A DNA stretch of 64,000 nucleotides from Apodemus sylvaticus (GCF_947179515.1 NC_067481.1:45907900-45971899), one strand, 5' to 3'; positions 1 to 9,464 are shown, counted from the first letter of the stretch. Made by a program: numbers and translations. The notes: generated by a model from the sequence alone, not told the origin.

Positions 1-108
1 GTCGTGGAACTCACTCTGTAGACCAGGCTGGCCTCAAACTCACAGAGATCCACCTGCCTCTGCCTCCTGAGGGCTGGGGTTAAAGGAATGTGCCACCACC
101 ACCCATCG
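1..108 (-). repeat. B1 SINE, cut by window edge
   Basis: Reverse-oriented B1: the segments 'gaccaggctggcctcaaact' and 'tgcctcctga' followed by the 'gccaccacca' head are present. The A-tail end lies outside the window. Confidence 0.9.
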
Positions 109-189
109 ATTTCTGGGTTTTAAAATATTTTTTTTCCGTTTCGTTTCTGAATGTTGTTGAAAGGTCTGAAAAGACAGCCGAGTGCTCTC

Positions 190-345
190 ACAGAGGACCC
201 ACATTAGCCGCTCACTCATCCGTAACTCTCACTCCAGGGGATCATATGCCCTCTTCTGGCCTCTATGGGCACTGCACTCATGTACTGATCCCCCCTCCCC
301 TCATACACATAATTAAAAAAAAATAAAATCTTCTAAAAATGTAGC
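190..345 (+). repeat. B3/B2-family SINE, 5'-truncated
   Basis: Typical 3' half of a B3/B2 element ('ccaggggatcatatgccctc', 'ttctggcctctatgggcac') ending in an A-rich tail with aataaaatctt. Confidence 0.75.
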
Positions 346-437
346 CAAGGACAATCTTGAACTTCTGATACCCCTGATATTAATTTCTGAGTATTGTATT
401 ATGTTGTTTCTGCTTTCTCTGAAAACTATAGGCACTT

Positions 438-620
438 CTAAAGATTCATTTATTTTATTTTATATATAAGTACACTGTAGCTGTCTTTGGACACTCCAGA
501 AGAGGGCATCAGATCTCATTACGGATGGTTGTGAGCCACCATGTGGTTGCTGGAAATTGAACCCAGAACCTTTGGAAGAGCAGTCAGAGCTCTTAACCAC
601 TGAGCCATCTTACCAGTCCC
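438..620 (-). repeat. B2 SINE
   Basis: Reverse B2: begins with the A/T-rich tail, contains 'acagctacagtgta'-like and 'ggttgtgagccaccatgtgg' segments, and ends in 'gagccatcttaccagtccc', the tRNA-derived head read backwards. Confidence 0.9.
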
Positions 621-816
621 ATCTATAGGCCTTTCTAAACATGCCTCCCATTTCTATTTCTGCAGGCTGTTCCTGCGTCCTCAAGCCCTTGTGGCCTTGA
701 CTGTTGTCTCAGGGGCCAGAGGCTTATCTGCCTTGCTAGTGATGGGACTGTGACGTATCACCAGAGGAAGGCAGTCCAGAGAATAGTTACAGGGTCAGTG
801 TGGGAGATGGCCTTAC

Positions 817-976
817 TTCTGGGAGTCCTGCAGGAGCCGCGGTGCATTCTGGGTGGCTGGATTCTGCTTGGTATAGTTCAGCCAGCCAGCCACGTTGTAC
901 TCCACCCAGTTGGTACCATGACTGTGGCCCAGGAGAAAATGCCTTGGTTTGCTACTGCGCAGAAGAGGACTCTGGC
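817..976 (-). CDS. Myo18a: Myo18a motor exon, about residues 912-964
   Basis: 160 nt exon: 2 nt finish a split Gly codon, 52 full codons follow, and 2 nt (AA) start the next codon. The acceptor is ctcag before GCCAGAGTCC, preceded by a pyrimidine-rich tract. The donor is GTAAGG directly after CAGAA. It encodes the motor segment around HFLLGHSHGTNWVEYNVAGW, ending in LLQDSQK. In myosins this part of the lower 50-kDa domain contains the F-x-x-x-H-x-x-x-V-x-Y strand, visible here as FLLGHSHGTNWVEYNVAGW. Codons beyond the donor lie outside the window. Numbering assumes the alpha start and inclusion of the microexon. Confidence 0.95.
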
Positions 977-1090
977 CTGAGGGCACGAGAAACAAAGTTC
1001 TGACTGTGAGGAACCGGACACCAACATACAGGTAGAGAGCACCACCCGGCTTTTCCACAGCAGAAGGGCTGTCCTCCAGGTGCCACCTAC

Positions 1091-1232
1091 CTTTTTTGTC
1101 ACCTTCCCGGGGCCCATAATAGGAGAAAAGCCGGTCGAGGAGGGCATCCTCCGTTGCACCGGGCACCAGTGCCTCCTCTTCCAGGAGCCATAGCAGTCCC
1201 CTTGCCTCATCAGCATGGGCCAGTGAGCGAAC
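1091..1232 (-). CDS. Myo18a: Myo18a motor exon, about residues 865-911
   Basis: 142 nt, phase 0 start and one base over at the end (GAC AAA AAA G, donor GTAGGT). The acceptor is cccatag before GTTCGC. The encoded stretch VRSLAHADEARGLLWLLEEE, then a segment ending in FSYYGPREGDKK, is characteristic of class XVIII myosins and belongs to the motor just after switch II. The leucine/glutamate-rich block is the helix that carries the relay region in conventional myosins. Only a 114 bp intron separates it from the next exon. Confidence 0.95.
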
Positions 1233-1639
1233 CTATGGGCAAGGAGAAAAGCCTAGAGCACGGAGCTGTACAAAAGCCGTCCCCTTCCAACCTTACACAC
1301 TATTACAGCTAAAATCAGAAGTGCTTGAATTTGAAAGGTATGGCGCTGGTTGCTCACTGCTGCCACCTTGTGGATGAGATAGGCATAGACTGGAAAAGAG
1401 CTGAGAAAGAATGCTAAGAATCCACCACAAAAGACTATTGGGGCTTTGGGTCCAAAGGTACCCCAGACTGAAGCTTCCTTTGATGTGCACCCACACCTCG
1501 GGCTTCTCCTCAATCCTTATCCCCTCCGAGGGCACGGGAGGAGGTCAGCCCCCACACTGCCCTCGCTCCCTGGCGAATTCATTGCAATGAAGTCTATAAC
1601 TCTATGCACAGCCAAAGCTCAAAGGAGGCTTTTCTTTGC

Positions 1640-1770
1640 TTATTTATTTTGGAACAGAGTCTAACTTTGTGAACCAGGGTGGCTTCAATGCCACCATCGA
1701 CCAGAGATCGATGCGACTCTGCCTCCAGAGTGTAGGCATTAAAGGAATGTGCCACCACACCCAGCTTCAA
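1640..1770 (-). repeat. Diverged B1 SINE fragment
   Basis: Retains 'tctgcctccagagtgtaggc' and 'gccaccacacccagc' in reverse B1 order, with an internal disruption near the repeated 'gaccagagatcgatgc' segment. Confidence 0.6.
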
Positions 1771-1989
1771 AGAAGGATCTTCATAAACGATGGCTGTTGG
1801 GTTAACACTGGTCCCCGTGGGGAGAACCCAGAGAGTACCCAGAACGCTGCTGGCCACAAACACAAGGACTAAACCCCTGAGGCTGCTGACTCTTTAGAGG
1901 TAGTGGCTAGCAGAGGCAGAGGCAGAAGGGAATGATGCTATTCAAGCAGACTACTGTCCTGGAAGAGCCTGCAAGTGGCGTTGGCAAAT

Positions 1990-1990
<1 letters not shown>

Positions 1991-2039
<49 letters not shown>

Positions 2040-2205
2040 CCTCCCTCCCTCTCTCTCTCCCTCCCTCTCTCTCTCTCCCTCCCTCTCTCTCTCCCTCTCT
2101 CCCTCCCTCTCTTTCTCTCTCTCTCTCTCATCCTTTTTCTCTTTCCCTTTCATTCTCTCCCCTTTCTCCCCCTCATCCTTTTTCATTCTCTCTCCCCTCC
2201 CCCTC
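1991..2205. repeat. CT-rich microsatellite
   Basis: About 45 bp of pure (CT)n, then CCCT/CTCT interruptions and T-rich pyrimidine tracts up to about 2205. One strand is nearly purine-free. Open frames across it (Ser/Leu or Arg/Glu repeats) are artefacts. Confidence 0.97.
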
Positions 2206-3723
2206 TCTCATGTGTGCATACAGGTGCACATGGGTGTGGAGGAGAGGTTAATGTTGGGCATCTTCCCTCCCCAACTTGCCCGCACCTTATATATTGAGAC
2301 AGGGTCTCTTGCTTCAACTGGCCAATTTGGCTGGTCTAGCTAGCCAGCTTCTCTGGGGATCTCCCGTCTCTGTCTCCTGGGTGAATTCCAATCTTCATGA
2401 TTCCACAGCAAGAGCTCTGCCTAATGAACCACTTGCCTGGCCTCTGAGCTCTGGTTTTTCAAGAGAGGCTGGAATTCTTTCTAACACCCCATGGAGACCA
2501 AGTAAAACTGGCCCGTGGTCACATCTGGCCTGAAGGTGCCCTTCCTGTGTCTCTGTGTATCTCCCTTGCCTTCTTTAAGCAGGAAAAACTGCCCACACCC
2601 CATTCTTGCTTGGCTTTCAGGGCCTGGCAGAGAAGAGAAATAAGAAAATTGATCTCTTTGATCTACTGCCTGTATCTTTTCCCCATAGAAGGAAGTAGGA
2701 TATGAGTTCCAGAAGGCCACCCAGAAGTGGGTGGTGACGGTATTCTAGTAGCTGGAAACAGATAGCAGGAAGGAGTGATGTGGTACACTGCACTGGAGAC
2801 CCCTCCCCAGAACCATCAAACAGCAGAGACCTTGGGAGGACGCCTGATTTATAGCCTAGCGCATGTCTGCCCCCTGCTGCTCAGGAGATGCCAGGACAAC
2901 TTCCACACATCTGAAGATGTCAAAGGCTCCCCAGGGAGGCCGCCACAGGAGCCCAGGTGTTAGGAACAGAAACTCAATCTTCCCTGGAGAGTTTCCCAGA
3001 CACTATAAGCATTTGTCCCCATGCCTGTGCGTGCCCAGCGGGGGCCCCTGCAGGCAAACAGGAAGAGCCAAAGCAGATCTGCTGCCCAGCAAAAATATCA
3101 CTCTCCAAAAAGTGCACAGGCTGCAAATTCTGGAACTGAAGACAATCACCAAACACCAAGTTCTCATTAGGCCAGCCACTGCCCCAGGCAAAAAGATAGC
3201 CAGGCTAAAGGGTGACAGCTCGCTCCCAAGGCTGTGGAGCGAGGACTCACATATGTATCTTTGCCCCTACCCTGTTTCCCAGTTTGAGGGTGCTGCCGCC
3301 TCGAAGGTCCTGGGAGACTGCATCTGTCTTCCTCTTATGACACGGAGGGAAGGATTCTAGCCTCTGGATTTGGGTCCTCACCCCACACCCCCAACCCACA
3401 GCGTGGTCACCAGGGCTTGTGGCAAGTACACTGACAACCCAGCTGGGCTTAGGACAGGATCTGAGCCTCAGGCAGCAAGAGAGGAGGGACATTTTCTTGT
3501 TTGGCTAGACTCTGGATCATGGCTGCCTGCTCCTCTAGGTAGGAGAGTGTGCCACCCTCACAGGCACACTGAGTGCCCATAGCTGTGGGGTGCATGCCAC
3601 ATGGGTGCGATCCTTCCTCCGGCCCCAGTGGGAGCCCCAGTGGCAGCTCAGTTGGGAGGGCTCTACCAGAGGCCAGTGAGTGGAAAGAGTTGAGGTTAGT
3701 CCACGCTGCCCTAGCATTCCTAC

Positions 3724-3810
3724 CAGGGACTGGTGGGAAGCCTGGTCCACGGCAGCCACCGAGTCATCTGTGACTGGCTCCAAGTCATCAAACGCCAGTT
3801 CGATGTTGTC
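3724..3810 (-). CDS. Myo18a: Myo18a motor exon, about residues 836-864
   Basis: 87 nt, exactly 29 codons, phase 0 at both ends. The acceptor is tttcctag before GACAAC; the donor is CTG followed by GTAGGA. It encodes DNIELAFDDLEPVTDDSV and then a segment ending HQSL. This acidic block follows the YKE end of the previous exon and corresponds to an insertion-rich region of the class XVIII motor. As a symmetric phase-0 exon it could be skipped without a frameshift, but I see no evidence that it is. My recollection of the orthologue at this junction (SH directly to LVRS) differs by the residues Gln-Ser. Confidence 0.92.
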
Positions 3811-5346
3811 CTAGGAAAGAAGGCACAAAGGTAATGTGTAAGGGACCACGAAGCCTATAGGAGCGGCCTGGGCAGGGCCTCTAGGGTCAGCAAATGCAAC
3901 ACCTCATCTCCGTGCAGGAGCCCCCCTACACTATCCCAAAAGATAAACTCCTCTTTACCTCCTGAGGTAGTAATACTCAATATTTTTTGACAGCTAAGAT
4001 TCTTATAATCTCTTCTCATACTAACCTGCAGTCATAGTTGGCTGTTATGTGCACCAGCTGACTAGGCAGTGCAGAATAAGCCCTCTCTCCATTTCACCAA
4101 GTCATCCTTAGAACCCATGCAGACAGAGTCACACCCCTCCGTCTGGGGTCTTCTCTTATCCAGATCTCACCCTGTCCCAGAGAGCTCTTCAGAAGGTCTT
4201 AATGGCTAGCCACATCCAAGTCTTAGAGTCTAAGAGATCTGGGACAAGGATCTGGGAGAAGAGGCACCCAGGCCACTGTGAGGCAGAAACTGTACTGTGG
4301 CAGTTCACAGCCTGAAAAGTGGTCTGTAAAGAGGCCCCAAGAAGACCTCCCTGGGATTCTGAATATGCCATCAGCTTCCTAGAGCACAGACTGTTCACAA
4401 AGGAAGGACATAGCTAAGGGCCAGGATGATCCTCCATCCATAAAACAGGGTGGACAGAGTGAGCAGGGACGGAGAGCTGGGAGCTGGGGATGCGTGTGTG
4501 CAGAGGGAGCCGGGGATGCGCGTGTGCAGAGGGAGCCGGGGATGCGCGTGTGCAGAGGGAGCTGGGGATGCACGTGTGCAGAGGGAGTCGGGGATGCGTG
4601 TGTGCAGAGGGAGCTGGGGATGCACGTGTGCAGAGGGAGTCGGGGATGCGTGTGTGCAGAGGGAGCCGGGGATGCGAGCGTGCAGAGGGAGCCGGGGATG
4701 CGCGTGTGCAGAGGGAGCCGGGGATGCGCGTGTGCAGAGGGAGCCGGGGATGCGCGTGTGCAGAGGGAGCCGGGGATGCGTGTGTGCAGAGGGAGCTGGG
4801 GATGCGTGTGTGCAGAGGGAGTCGGGGATGCACGTGTGCAGAGAGAGCTGGGGATGCGTGTGTGCAGAGGGAGCCGGGGATGCGCGTGTGCAGAGGGAGT
4901 TGGGGATGCGTGTGTGCATGCGTGTGTGCAGAGGGAGTCGGGAATGCACGTGTGCAGAGGGAGTCGGGGATGCGCGTGTGCAGAGGGAGTCGGGGATACG
5001 CATGTGCAGAGGGAGTCGGGGATGCATGTGTGCAGAGGGAGTTGGGGATGCGTGTGTGCAGAGGGAGCTGGGGATGCGCGTGTGTACAGAGGGAGTCGGG
5101 GATGCGTGTGTGCAGAGGGAGTCGGGGATACGCGTGTGCAGAGGGAGTCGGAGATGCGGGCGTGCAGAGGGAGTCGGGGATGTGCGCGTGCAGAGGGAGT
5201 CGGGGAGCGCGCGTGCAGAGGGAGTCGGGGATGCGCACGTGCAGAGGGAGTTGGGGATACATATGTGCAGAGGCCCTGCCCAGGATCCTTGGCCAGAAGG
5301 AGAGGTGGAGTGTGGCCCCGGTAGGGTCCTGGTGGCAGCTACCTAC
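3811..5346 (-). other. Myo18a: Myo18a intron carrying a minisatellite
   Basis: Half of this intron is a 26-bp minisatellite (4481-5273). The remaining sequence, 3811-4480, has no recognisable repeat. The frame of the upstream exon stays open through the donor and across the repeat array. Confidence 0.8.
4481..5273. repeat. 26-bp CpG-rich minisatellite, about 30 copies
   Basis: Head-to-tail units of about 26 bp with core 'ggggatgcgcgtgtgcagag'. Variants are mainly C/T changes at CpG positions and cc/tc/tt before the G run. A few units carry small indels: a 10-bp insertion near 4919, a 2-bp insertion near 5083 and a deletion near 5206. Each unit has a 13-bp alternating purine-pyrimidine run (atgcgcgtgtgca or variant). 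The unit has no stop codon on either strand, so long open frames exist in several frames of both strands. These are not genes. Confidence 0.97.
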
Positions 5347-5539
5347 CTCCTTGTATCTCTCCAGCTCCTGGAGGAAGGTGCGCTCGTGGAACAACCTCTG
5401 CAGCCTGTCCTGGGCATAGTTGTGGCACAGCTCCTCGAAGGAGGCTCCCCGGGCCGAGCCGCCCCACTCAGGGTTCTGGAAGCCTGGCGTATCCACGATC
5501 ATCATGGAACAGAGTGAGTGCTGGCTGGACTTGAGAGCC
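5347..5539 (-). CDS. Myo18a: Myo18a motor exon with switch II-like DTPGFQNP, about residues 771-835
   Basis: 193 nt: one base completes an Arg codon, then 64 codons, phase 0 end. The acceptor is cccactaag before GGCTCT; the donor is GAG then GTAGGT. It encodes ALKSSQHSLCSMMIVDTPGF followed by QNPEWGG and the helix FEELCHNYAQDRLQRLFHER. In conventional myosins the switch II loop is D-I-x-G-F-E and the Glu is needed for ATP hydrolysis. Here the sequence is D-T-P-G-F-Q, so the Glu is Gln. That fits the known very low ATPase activity of myosin XVIIIa. NYAQDRLQRLF matches the conserved N-Y-x-N-E-x-L-Q-x-x-F helix of myosins. Confidence 0.97.
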
Positions 5540-5788
5540 CTTAGTGGGAAGAGCCTGGGTCAGAGCTGGATGGGGCACTACCTCACAGAGAGCCCCACTT
5601 CTCTGCCCTGGCATGTGGCCTGCCAGCCCCTTTCCCCTGCCCAGGTACCCAGGGCCCCTGGCTTAGAGAGATTGCCAGTCCTCTGCTGGTGGAGGACAGC
5701 CTTGCCCAAGCCACCACATAAACACCAAACCCGCTTTTACTAAAGCGGAAAGTGGAAGGAAGGCCTCTGGGTTCCACTTGGCACTTAC

Positions 5789-5879
5789 CTGTTTACCAGG
5801 GAGATGAGGAGAGTGAAGAGCTCGCTGTAGAGGCCAGCCGCCATACCCTCTAAGCACTCCAGAGCACTCAGTTTGGTGC
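5789..5879 (-). CDS. Myo18a: Myo18a motor exon, about residues 741-770
   Basis: 91 nt. The acceptor is cccctag before GCACCAAACTG, and the donor is AACAG followed by GTAAGT. It begins with 2 nt completing a Gly codon and ends with AG of an Arg codon. It encodes TKLSALECLEGMAAGLYSEL then FTLLISLVNR. This is the long helix before switch II in the myosin upper 50-kDa domain (compare the A-x-x-x-Y-x-x-L-F-x-W-L-V-x-x-I-N pattern). The conserved Tyr, Leu-Phe and Val-Asn positions are visible. Confidence 0.95.
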
Positions 5880-6094
5880 CTAGGGGACCAGAGGTGCACA
5901 TGTGGCTCCATTCCTTGGGGCCACCCGGCCTGCCCAGCAGTGCTCTCTGCCCACATAGCCAGCACAGAGTCCTGGGCCATCCCACTGCAAGCACGACTTG
6001 CTCTATTAGACCCGCCCAACCCCAGGATGGCCACAAGTCCCAGGCAAGACCTTCCAATCCCACCCCTCAGCCAAGGAGCCCCAGGCACCTGAAC

Positions 6095-6265
6095 CCTCTC
6101 CCAGGCCACTCTCCTCAGGGCCCTGCCGGAAGGAGGTGGACCTCTGCAGGGTGCCGCCTTTTAGCTGGTGCTTGAAGATAGCAGAGGACAGCTCTTCCAG
6201 GCTGCAGCCCAGCAGATATGCGGCCTTCTGGGCCCATTCGTGGCGGGCGAACTGTTTTCGTCCAG
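6095..6265 (-). CDS. Myo18a: Myo18a motor exon, about residues 684-740, with alternative donor
   Basis: The acceptor is acccaacag before CTGGACG. It encodes AGRKQFARHEWAQKAAYLLG, then CSLEELSSAIFKHQLKGG and a Ser/Thr/Gly-rich tail ending ESGLGEG. The 3' end is ambiguous. Cutting at 6095 uses the weak donor GTTCAG and gives ...GEG-TKL, which fits my recollection of the protein. Cutting at 6089 uses the better donor CAG/GTGCCT and adds Gly-Ser. Both keep the same phase, so either or both may be used. The Ser-rich tail corresponds to a surface loop of the motor. Confidence 0.88.
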
Positions 6266-6842
6266 CTGTTGGGTAAGAAAAAAGATCTAGTGCCTTCGAT
6301 TCTCCTTAGGGCAAACGAAGACCGCTGTGACTTTTTGCACCCTCACCCCATAGGATGGGGGAGCTGGCATCTTCCGGAGGCATAAGACAGCCTTGACATG
6401 AGCTTGACGAGACAACAGAACCACCAGCAACTGCCAGCTCTTCCAGGGTCCTTTAAGGGTGGAAAGAGCGGATCCTAAAAGAAGCGCTAAGTCCACAGTC
6501 TGCCACTAGAGGGCGCACAATCAGTTTCAAAATCCCTTTACTCCAGTTTGAGTTGGGTGAGGGGCGGGTCAGAGGATGAGGCCCACCCGGCGGGAGGACT
6601 GGAGCCATGCGTGCCAGTGGGGGTTTTAGCAAAAGAAAGCAGCTGCACCTGTCCTTTCCCCGGATCCTTCCCCACGCCCCTACCCTAAGGGAAACCATAG
6701 ACACTTTAATGGCTCAACAGTGGTCACAGAGCTACAGGGGCCACAGAACTGCAGGGGAAAGGGAACGGCTCACACAGAGCCTGAGCCAACACGTGTCTAA
6801 TCACAGCAATTAGGGAAAGCCAACAAGAAACGAGGTTTTTAC
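6266..6842 (-). other. Myo18a: Myo18a intron downstream of the microexon
   Basis: 577 bp of unique-looking sequence between the 12-nt microexon and the following exon. No interspersed repeat was recognised. Confidence 0.7.
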
Positions 6843-6854
6843 CTTCAGCAGCTT
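6843..6854 (-). CDS. Myo18a: Myo18a 12-nt microexon (adds Glu-Ala-Ala-Glu)
   Basis: On the minus strand, cctttgccttacag precedes AAGCTGCTGAAG and GTAAAA follows, so both splice sites are present around exactly 12 nt. The preceding exon ends in one base (G) and the following exon begins with CT GGA. Inclusion therefore reads E-A-A-E-A-G-R-K and skipping reads A-G-R-K, both in frame. The included form agrees with the myosin XVIIIa sequence I remember (KEAAEAGRKQ). It inserts four residues in a helical part of the motor. Two TGCATG motifs lie 19 and 26 nt upstream of the acceptor. Confidence 0.85.
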
Positions 6855-6873
6855 CTGTAAGGCAAAGGACCAG

Positions 6874-6886
6874 CATGCAGCATGCA
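6874..6886 (-). promoter_or_regulatory. Two RBFOX-type TGCATG motifs upstream of microexon
   Basis: Plus-strand catgca at 6874-6879 and 6881-6886 reads TGCATG twice in the transcript orientation, within 30 nt of the microexon acceptor. RBFOX proteins bind UGCAUG. Sites just upstream of an exon usually favour skipping. Confidence 0.6.
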
Positions 6887-7089
6887 AAGAAGAACAGTGT
6901 GTTAGCAAACAGTCATCAGCCGAGCCCGCTAGGCCCTCGGCGAGGGACTGCGGGAGGCAGGGGTTTGTGAAGATGAGCAGGCAAGAAAACACATTTGGCT
7001 CTGAGATACAAAAGTACACAGTCTCAAAGGAATGTTTGTGGATGCTGTCACACTGACAGAGACCCACAGATGTCCCACTGTGCACACGG

Positions 7090-7090
7090 G

Positions 7091-7122
<32 letters not shown>

Positions 7123-7125
7123 CAC
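7090..7125. repeat. (CA)n microsatellite
   Basis: About 17 CA dinucleotides with one CG-containing interruption. In the transcript this is a UG repeat about 235 nt upstream of the microexon. Confidence 0.95.
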
Positions 7126-8256
7126 ATCTGGGAAATACTAGAAACTCTGAGGATGATGCTAATCAACACTCAGAGAGCCTTCCACCTGCAGTCACACTGA
7201 GAAGGGTCAGAGGAAACCTGGGCCCAATTCCTCAGAGAACAAGCACTTGTCTCAAGACATAACTGCACACCCTCACACCCTCTGCCCAACAGTCTGAAGG
7301 TCACCTCTCTAACCCAAAGCTGATCTCATGAAGACCGGACACCCGGACACCTGTCCCTGCATGCACCCACCCACAGCCACCAGTGCTTTCCAACTCCTGC
7401 TAAGCAGCCTTTTCTTGTCTCCAAGAAGACAGAGAGAGCAAAAGCCACAAATGTTGTCCAGAGCCAGCGTCCCCTTTTGCAAGGCAGGAGGGAAAGGGGG
7501 TGAGGAGCTGCTACAATCCTGGCCCTTCAGTCTTCCATTCAGATTGCACCCCAGCCATCCACAAGCGTGGCTCCATCCGTCACCAGGTGCCTGCTGCCCC
7601 CTAGTGACCACCACCCTGACATGCAGGAGAAAGAGCAGCAACTACCAAGTCGGCGGATTGAAAGATGGGGAAACTGGCCTCAGGAAGCCCCAGGTTCTGG
7701 ATGCGAATGAGGAGGGGGTGAGCCTCTAAGAAGCCCCACAGCTCTCGGGCTCTTCTTCTGTCCCTAAGTGGGGCTTCTCCTGAGACCAGTTCTCCACGCC
7801 ATGAGAATGAGCCCAGTGCCCGGAAGCCCAGGGAAGCCCAGAGACAGCCAAGCAGGTCCCTACATCCCAAGGTATGTCAAGGTTAGTTACCGGCTTGCTC
7901 CTCAAGGGGCTCTATCAGGAAGGGAACAGGAAGGAGAGTCACTCGCCACTCTGAGGGAGTACCTTCCATCCCTAAGCCCCACATCCAAGCCACCCACCCG
8001 CTCGCCCCTCACTCTGTCTTGAAAGGCCAAGCCTCAGGCAATCATGGGCAGAGATGTTCTGCTGTGGTGTGCCTGCTCTGAAGTGGAGCACTGAGACAGA
8101 ATACAGTACAGTTCAGACGATGTGAGGGCGGGGGCGGGGGAAGGTCGTCTGGTGACAGCTAAATGTTAAGACTTAACATTCGGGACAAGAACGAACAACA
8201 CAAATGGGTAGGGGCCTCCAAGGCATTCTGGGTAACAGGACTGGCTGCCCCATTAC

Positions 8257-8401
8257 CTTTGGTAGCTCCGGCAGCCCCCAGGTGGTAGATGGAAGCCAGG
8301 ATGAGCCAGCAGGCCTTCTGTTCCTCAGGGGAGATGGCCAGCACCTTCATGGCTGTCTGTAGCTTACTGAACTGCTGAGCAGCCTTCTGCTTTTCCTCGG
8401 G
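8257..8401 (-). CDS. Myo18a: Myo18a motor exon, about residues 632-679
   Basis: 145 nt: phase 0 start, 48 codons plus one base. The acceptor is accctctag before CCCGAG; the donor is ACCAAAG then GTAATG. It encodes PEEKQKAAQQFSKLQ, then MKVLAISPEEQKACWLILAS and IYHLGAAGATK. This is the upper 50-kDa helix pair of myosins, with the conserved I/L-x-x-I-Y-x-L-G-x pattern (here LASIYHLGAAG). Confidence 0.96.
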
Positions 8402-8581
8402 CTAGAGGGTAGAGGGCGGTGGCGGCTCTGAACCTCAGAGGGCCTCCCTCCCAGCGTTCCCCACACCACTGCACCCTCTGGGGATGCAGCGCCAGGCTAG
8501 AACCACCCATGAGGAACCGCCCGCCAATGGAGGCTTCTAGCCCCAAAGCCATCAACTCAGTCCCCAGAGGTGGGCTCTCAC

Positions 8582-8645
8582 CTTGGACAACGGCACAATT
8601 CCAAACACATTGTTCTCTGCCAAGTGGTTCAGGTGGAGCTCTGTC
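8582..8645 (-). CDS. Myo18a: Myo18a motor exon, about residues 610-631
   Basis: 64 nt: one base completes an Arg codon split by the intron, then 21 codons. The acceptor is gtcccccag before GACAGAG; the donor is TCCAAG then GTGAGA. It encodes [20 protein letters not shown] plus Lys, part of the motor upper domain. Confidence 0.95.
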
Positions 8646-9363
8646 CTGGGGGACAAATGAGGCATCAGCATGAGGCTTGGTCCCCAGGCTGAGGCCACAT
8701 CCCCCTTAGGGAGGACAACTCTTTATAACTTTCAGACTGTGTTCCGTCTGCCCATCACCCAATCATCCAGCCAGATCTGCCTCAATCCCTAACTGGACTG
8801 GATGCCTCAGCAGGCATCAGGGGCGTATGGTCAGAAGCCTGGAGAGGAGCAGGGCACCTGCACGAAGGACACATGCATGCCTCTGCTGTAAAGGGGGCTG
8901 AAGAGGGCGCCTGCAGCCACCTGCTTGGCCTCCAGCAGGGAGGAGCAGTCTGAAGGCATAAATGGAAGGACATGGTAGAGGTGTCCAGCGAATGGCTGGG
9001 GGCCACTGGAGGGTACAGGAAGGCTTGGCTTCCAGACCAGCTCAGCGTATAGCAACTGCACACCTGCAGGCGAGCTCTCCCACCTGCATCCGCGTGAGCG
9101 TCTTCCCCAGACCTGGAGACGACTGAACACTGAGGGGCCAGCTGTGTCCCCTTCATACGGCATGACCCCAAGATTTAAGACCAAGTAATTCCTAAATGAC
9201 AAGCCCTGCGTCTCTATAATCTCACCACCCCTAGGGCCCAGCTTGGAGCCAGCACACAGTAGGTAATGGACACAGGCACTGTGGGCCAGAACCTGGCAAG
9301 GCCCACGATCCTAGTCCGTGGGCTGGAGTCCATGGCCCTGTCAGAGCCCCCATCCCATCTCAC
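8646..9363 (-). other. Myo18a: Myo18a intron, 0.7 kb, no repeats seen
   Basis: No interspersed repeat, exon or RNA gene recognised in these 718 bp. Confidence 0.65.
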
Positions 9364-9464
9364 CTGAGGGCAGCATCCCCACAGGCCAGCAAGTAGTAGA
9401 AGACATTGAAAGTAGCCTCGTTGGCTGGGCGCCGGGCCACACGCAGTTTCTCCAGGAGCATTGT
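9364..9464 (-). CDS. Myo18a: Myo18a motor exon, about residues 577-609
   Basis: 101 nt: 33 codons plus AG of a split Arg codon. The acceptor is tgccacag before ACAATG; the donor is CTCAG then GTGAGA. It encodes TMLLEKLRVARRPANEATFN followed by VFYYLLACGDAAL. This matches the myosin helix after switch I (compare LLEKSRV... and the FHIFYQLL segment). The Arg-Val after LLEKL and FNVFYYLL are clear signatures. Confidence 0.97.

Larger units (their letters stand above)
109..816 (-). other. Myo18a: Myo18a intron (left edge) with SINEs
   Basis: Sequence downstream of the last motor exon in this window. It contains two B2/B3-type SINEs (listed separately). Bases 621-816 hold no recognisable element. 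The next expected exon, beginning with the Lys-Ile-Ile-Ser-Asn segment, is not present and must lie beyond base 1. Confidence 0.75.
1233..3723 (-). other. Myo18a: Myo18a intron, 2.5 kb
   Basis: Contains an old B1 fragment (about 1640-1770), a long CT-rich microsatellite (about 1991-2205) and a diverged SINE-like segment between about 2205 and 2450 that I cannot assign. Bases 2460-3723 show no repeat or exon that I can support. Confidence 0.75.
6855..8256 (-). other. Myo18a: Myo18a intron upstream of the microexon
   Basis: 1.4 kb. Contains a (CA)n tract (UG-rich in the transcript) at about 7090-7125 and paired TGCATG motifs next to the microexon. No SINE was recognised. 7130-8256 is unassigned. 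Confidence 0.7.

Noticed and set aside
4395..5517. Several open frames of 210-363 codons on both strands at the minisatellite
   Set aside because: The 26-bp unit has no stop codon in any frame, so open frames follow automatically. Only the start of one of them (5347-5505, minus) is a real exon.
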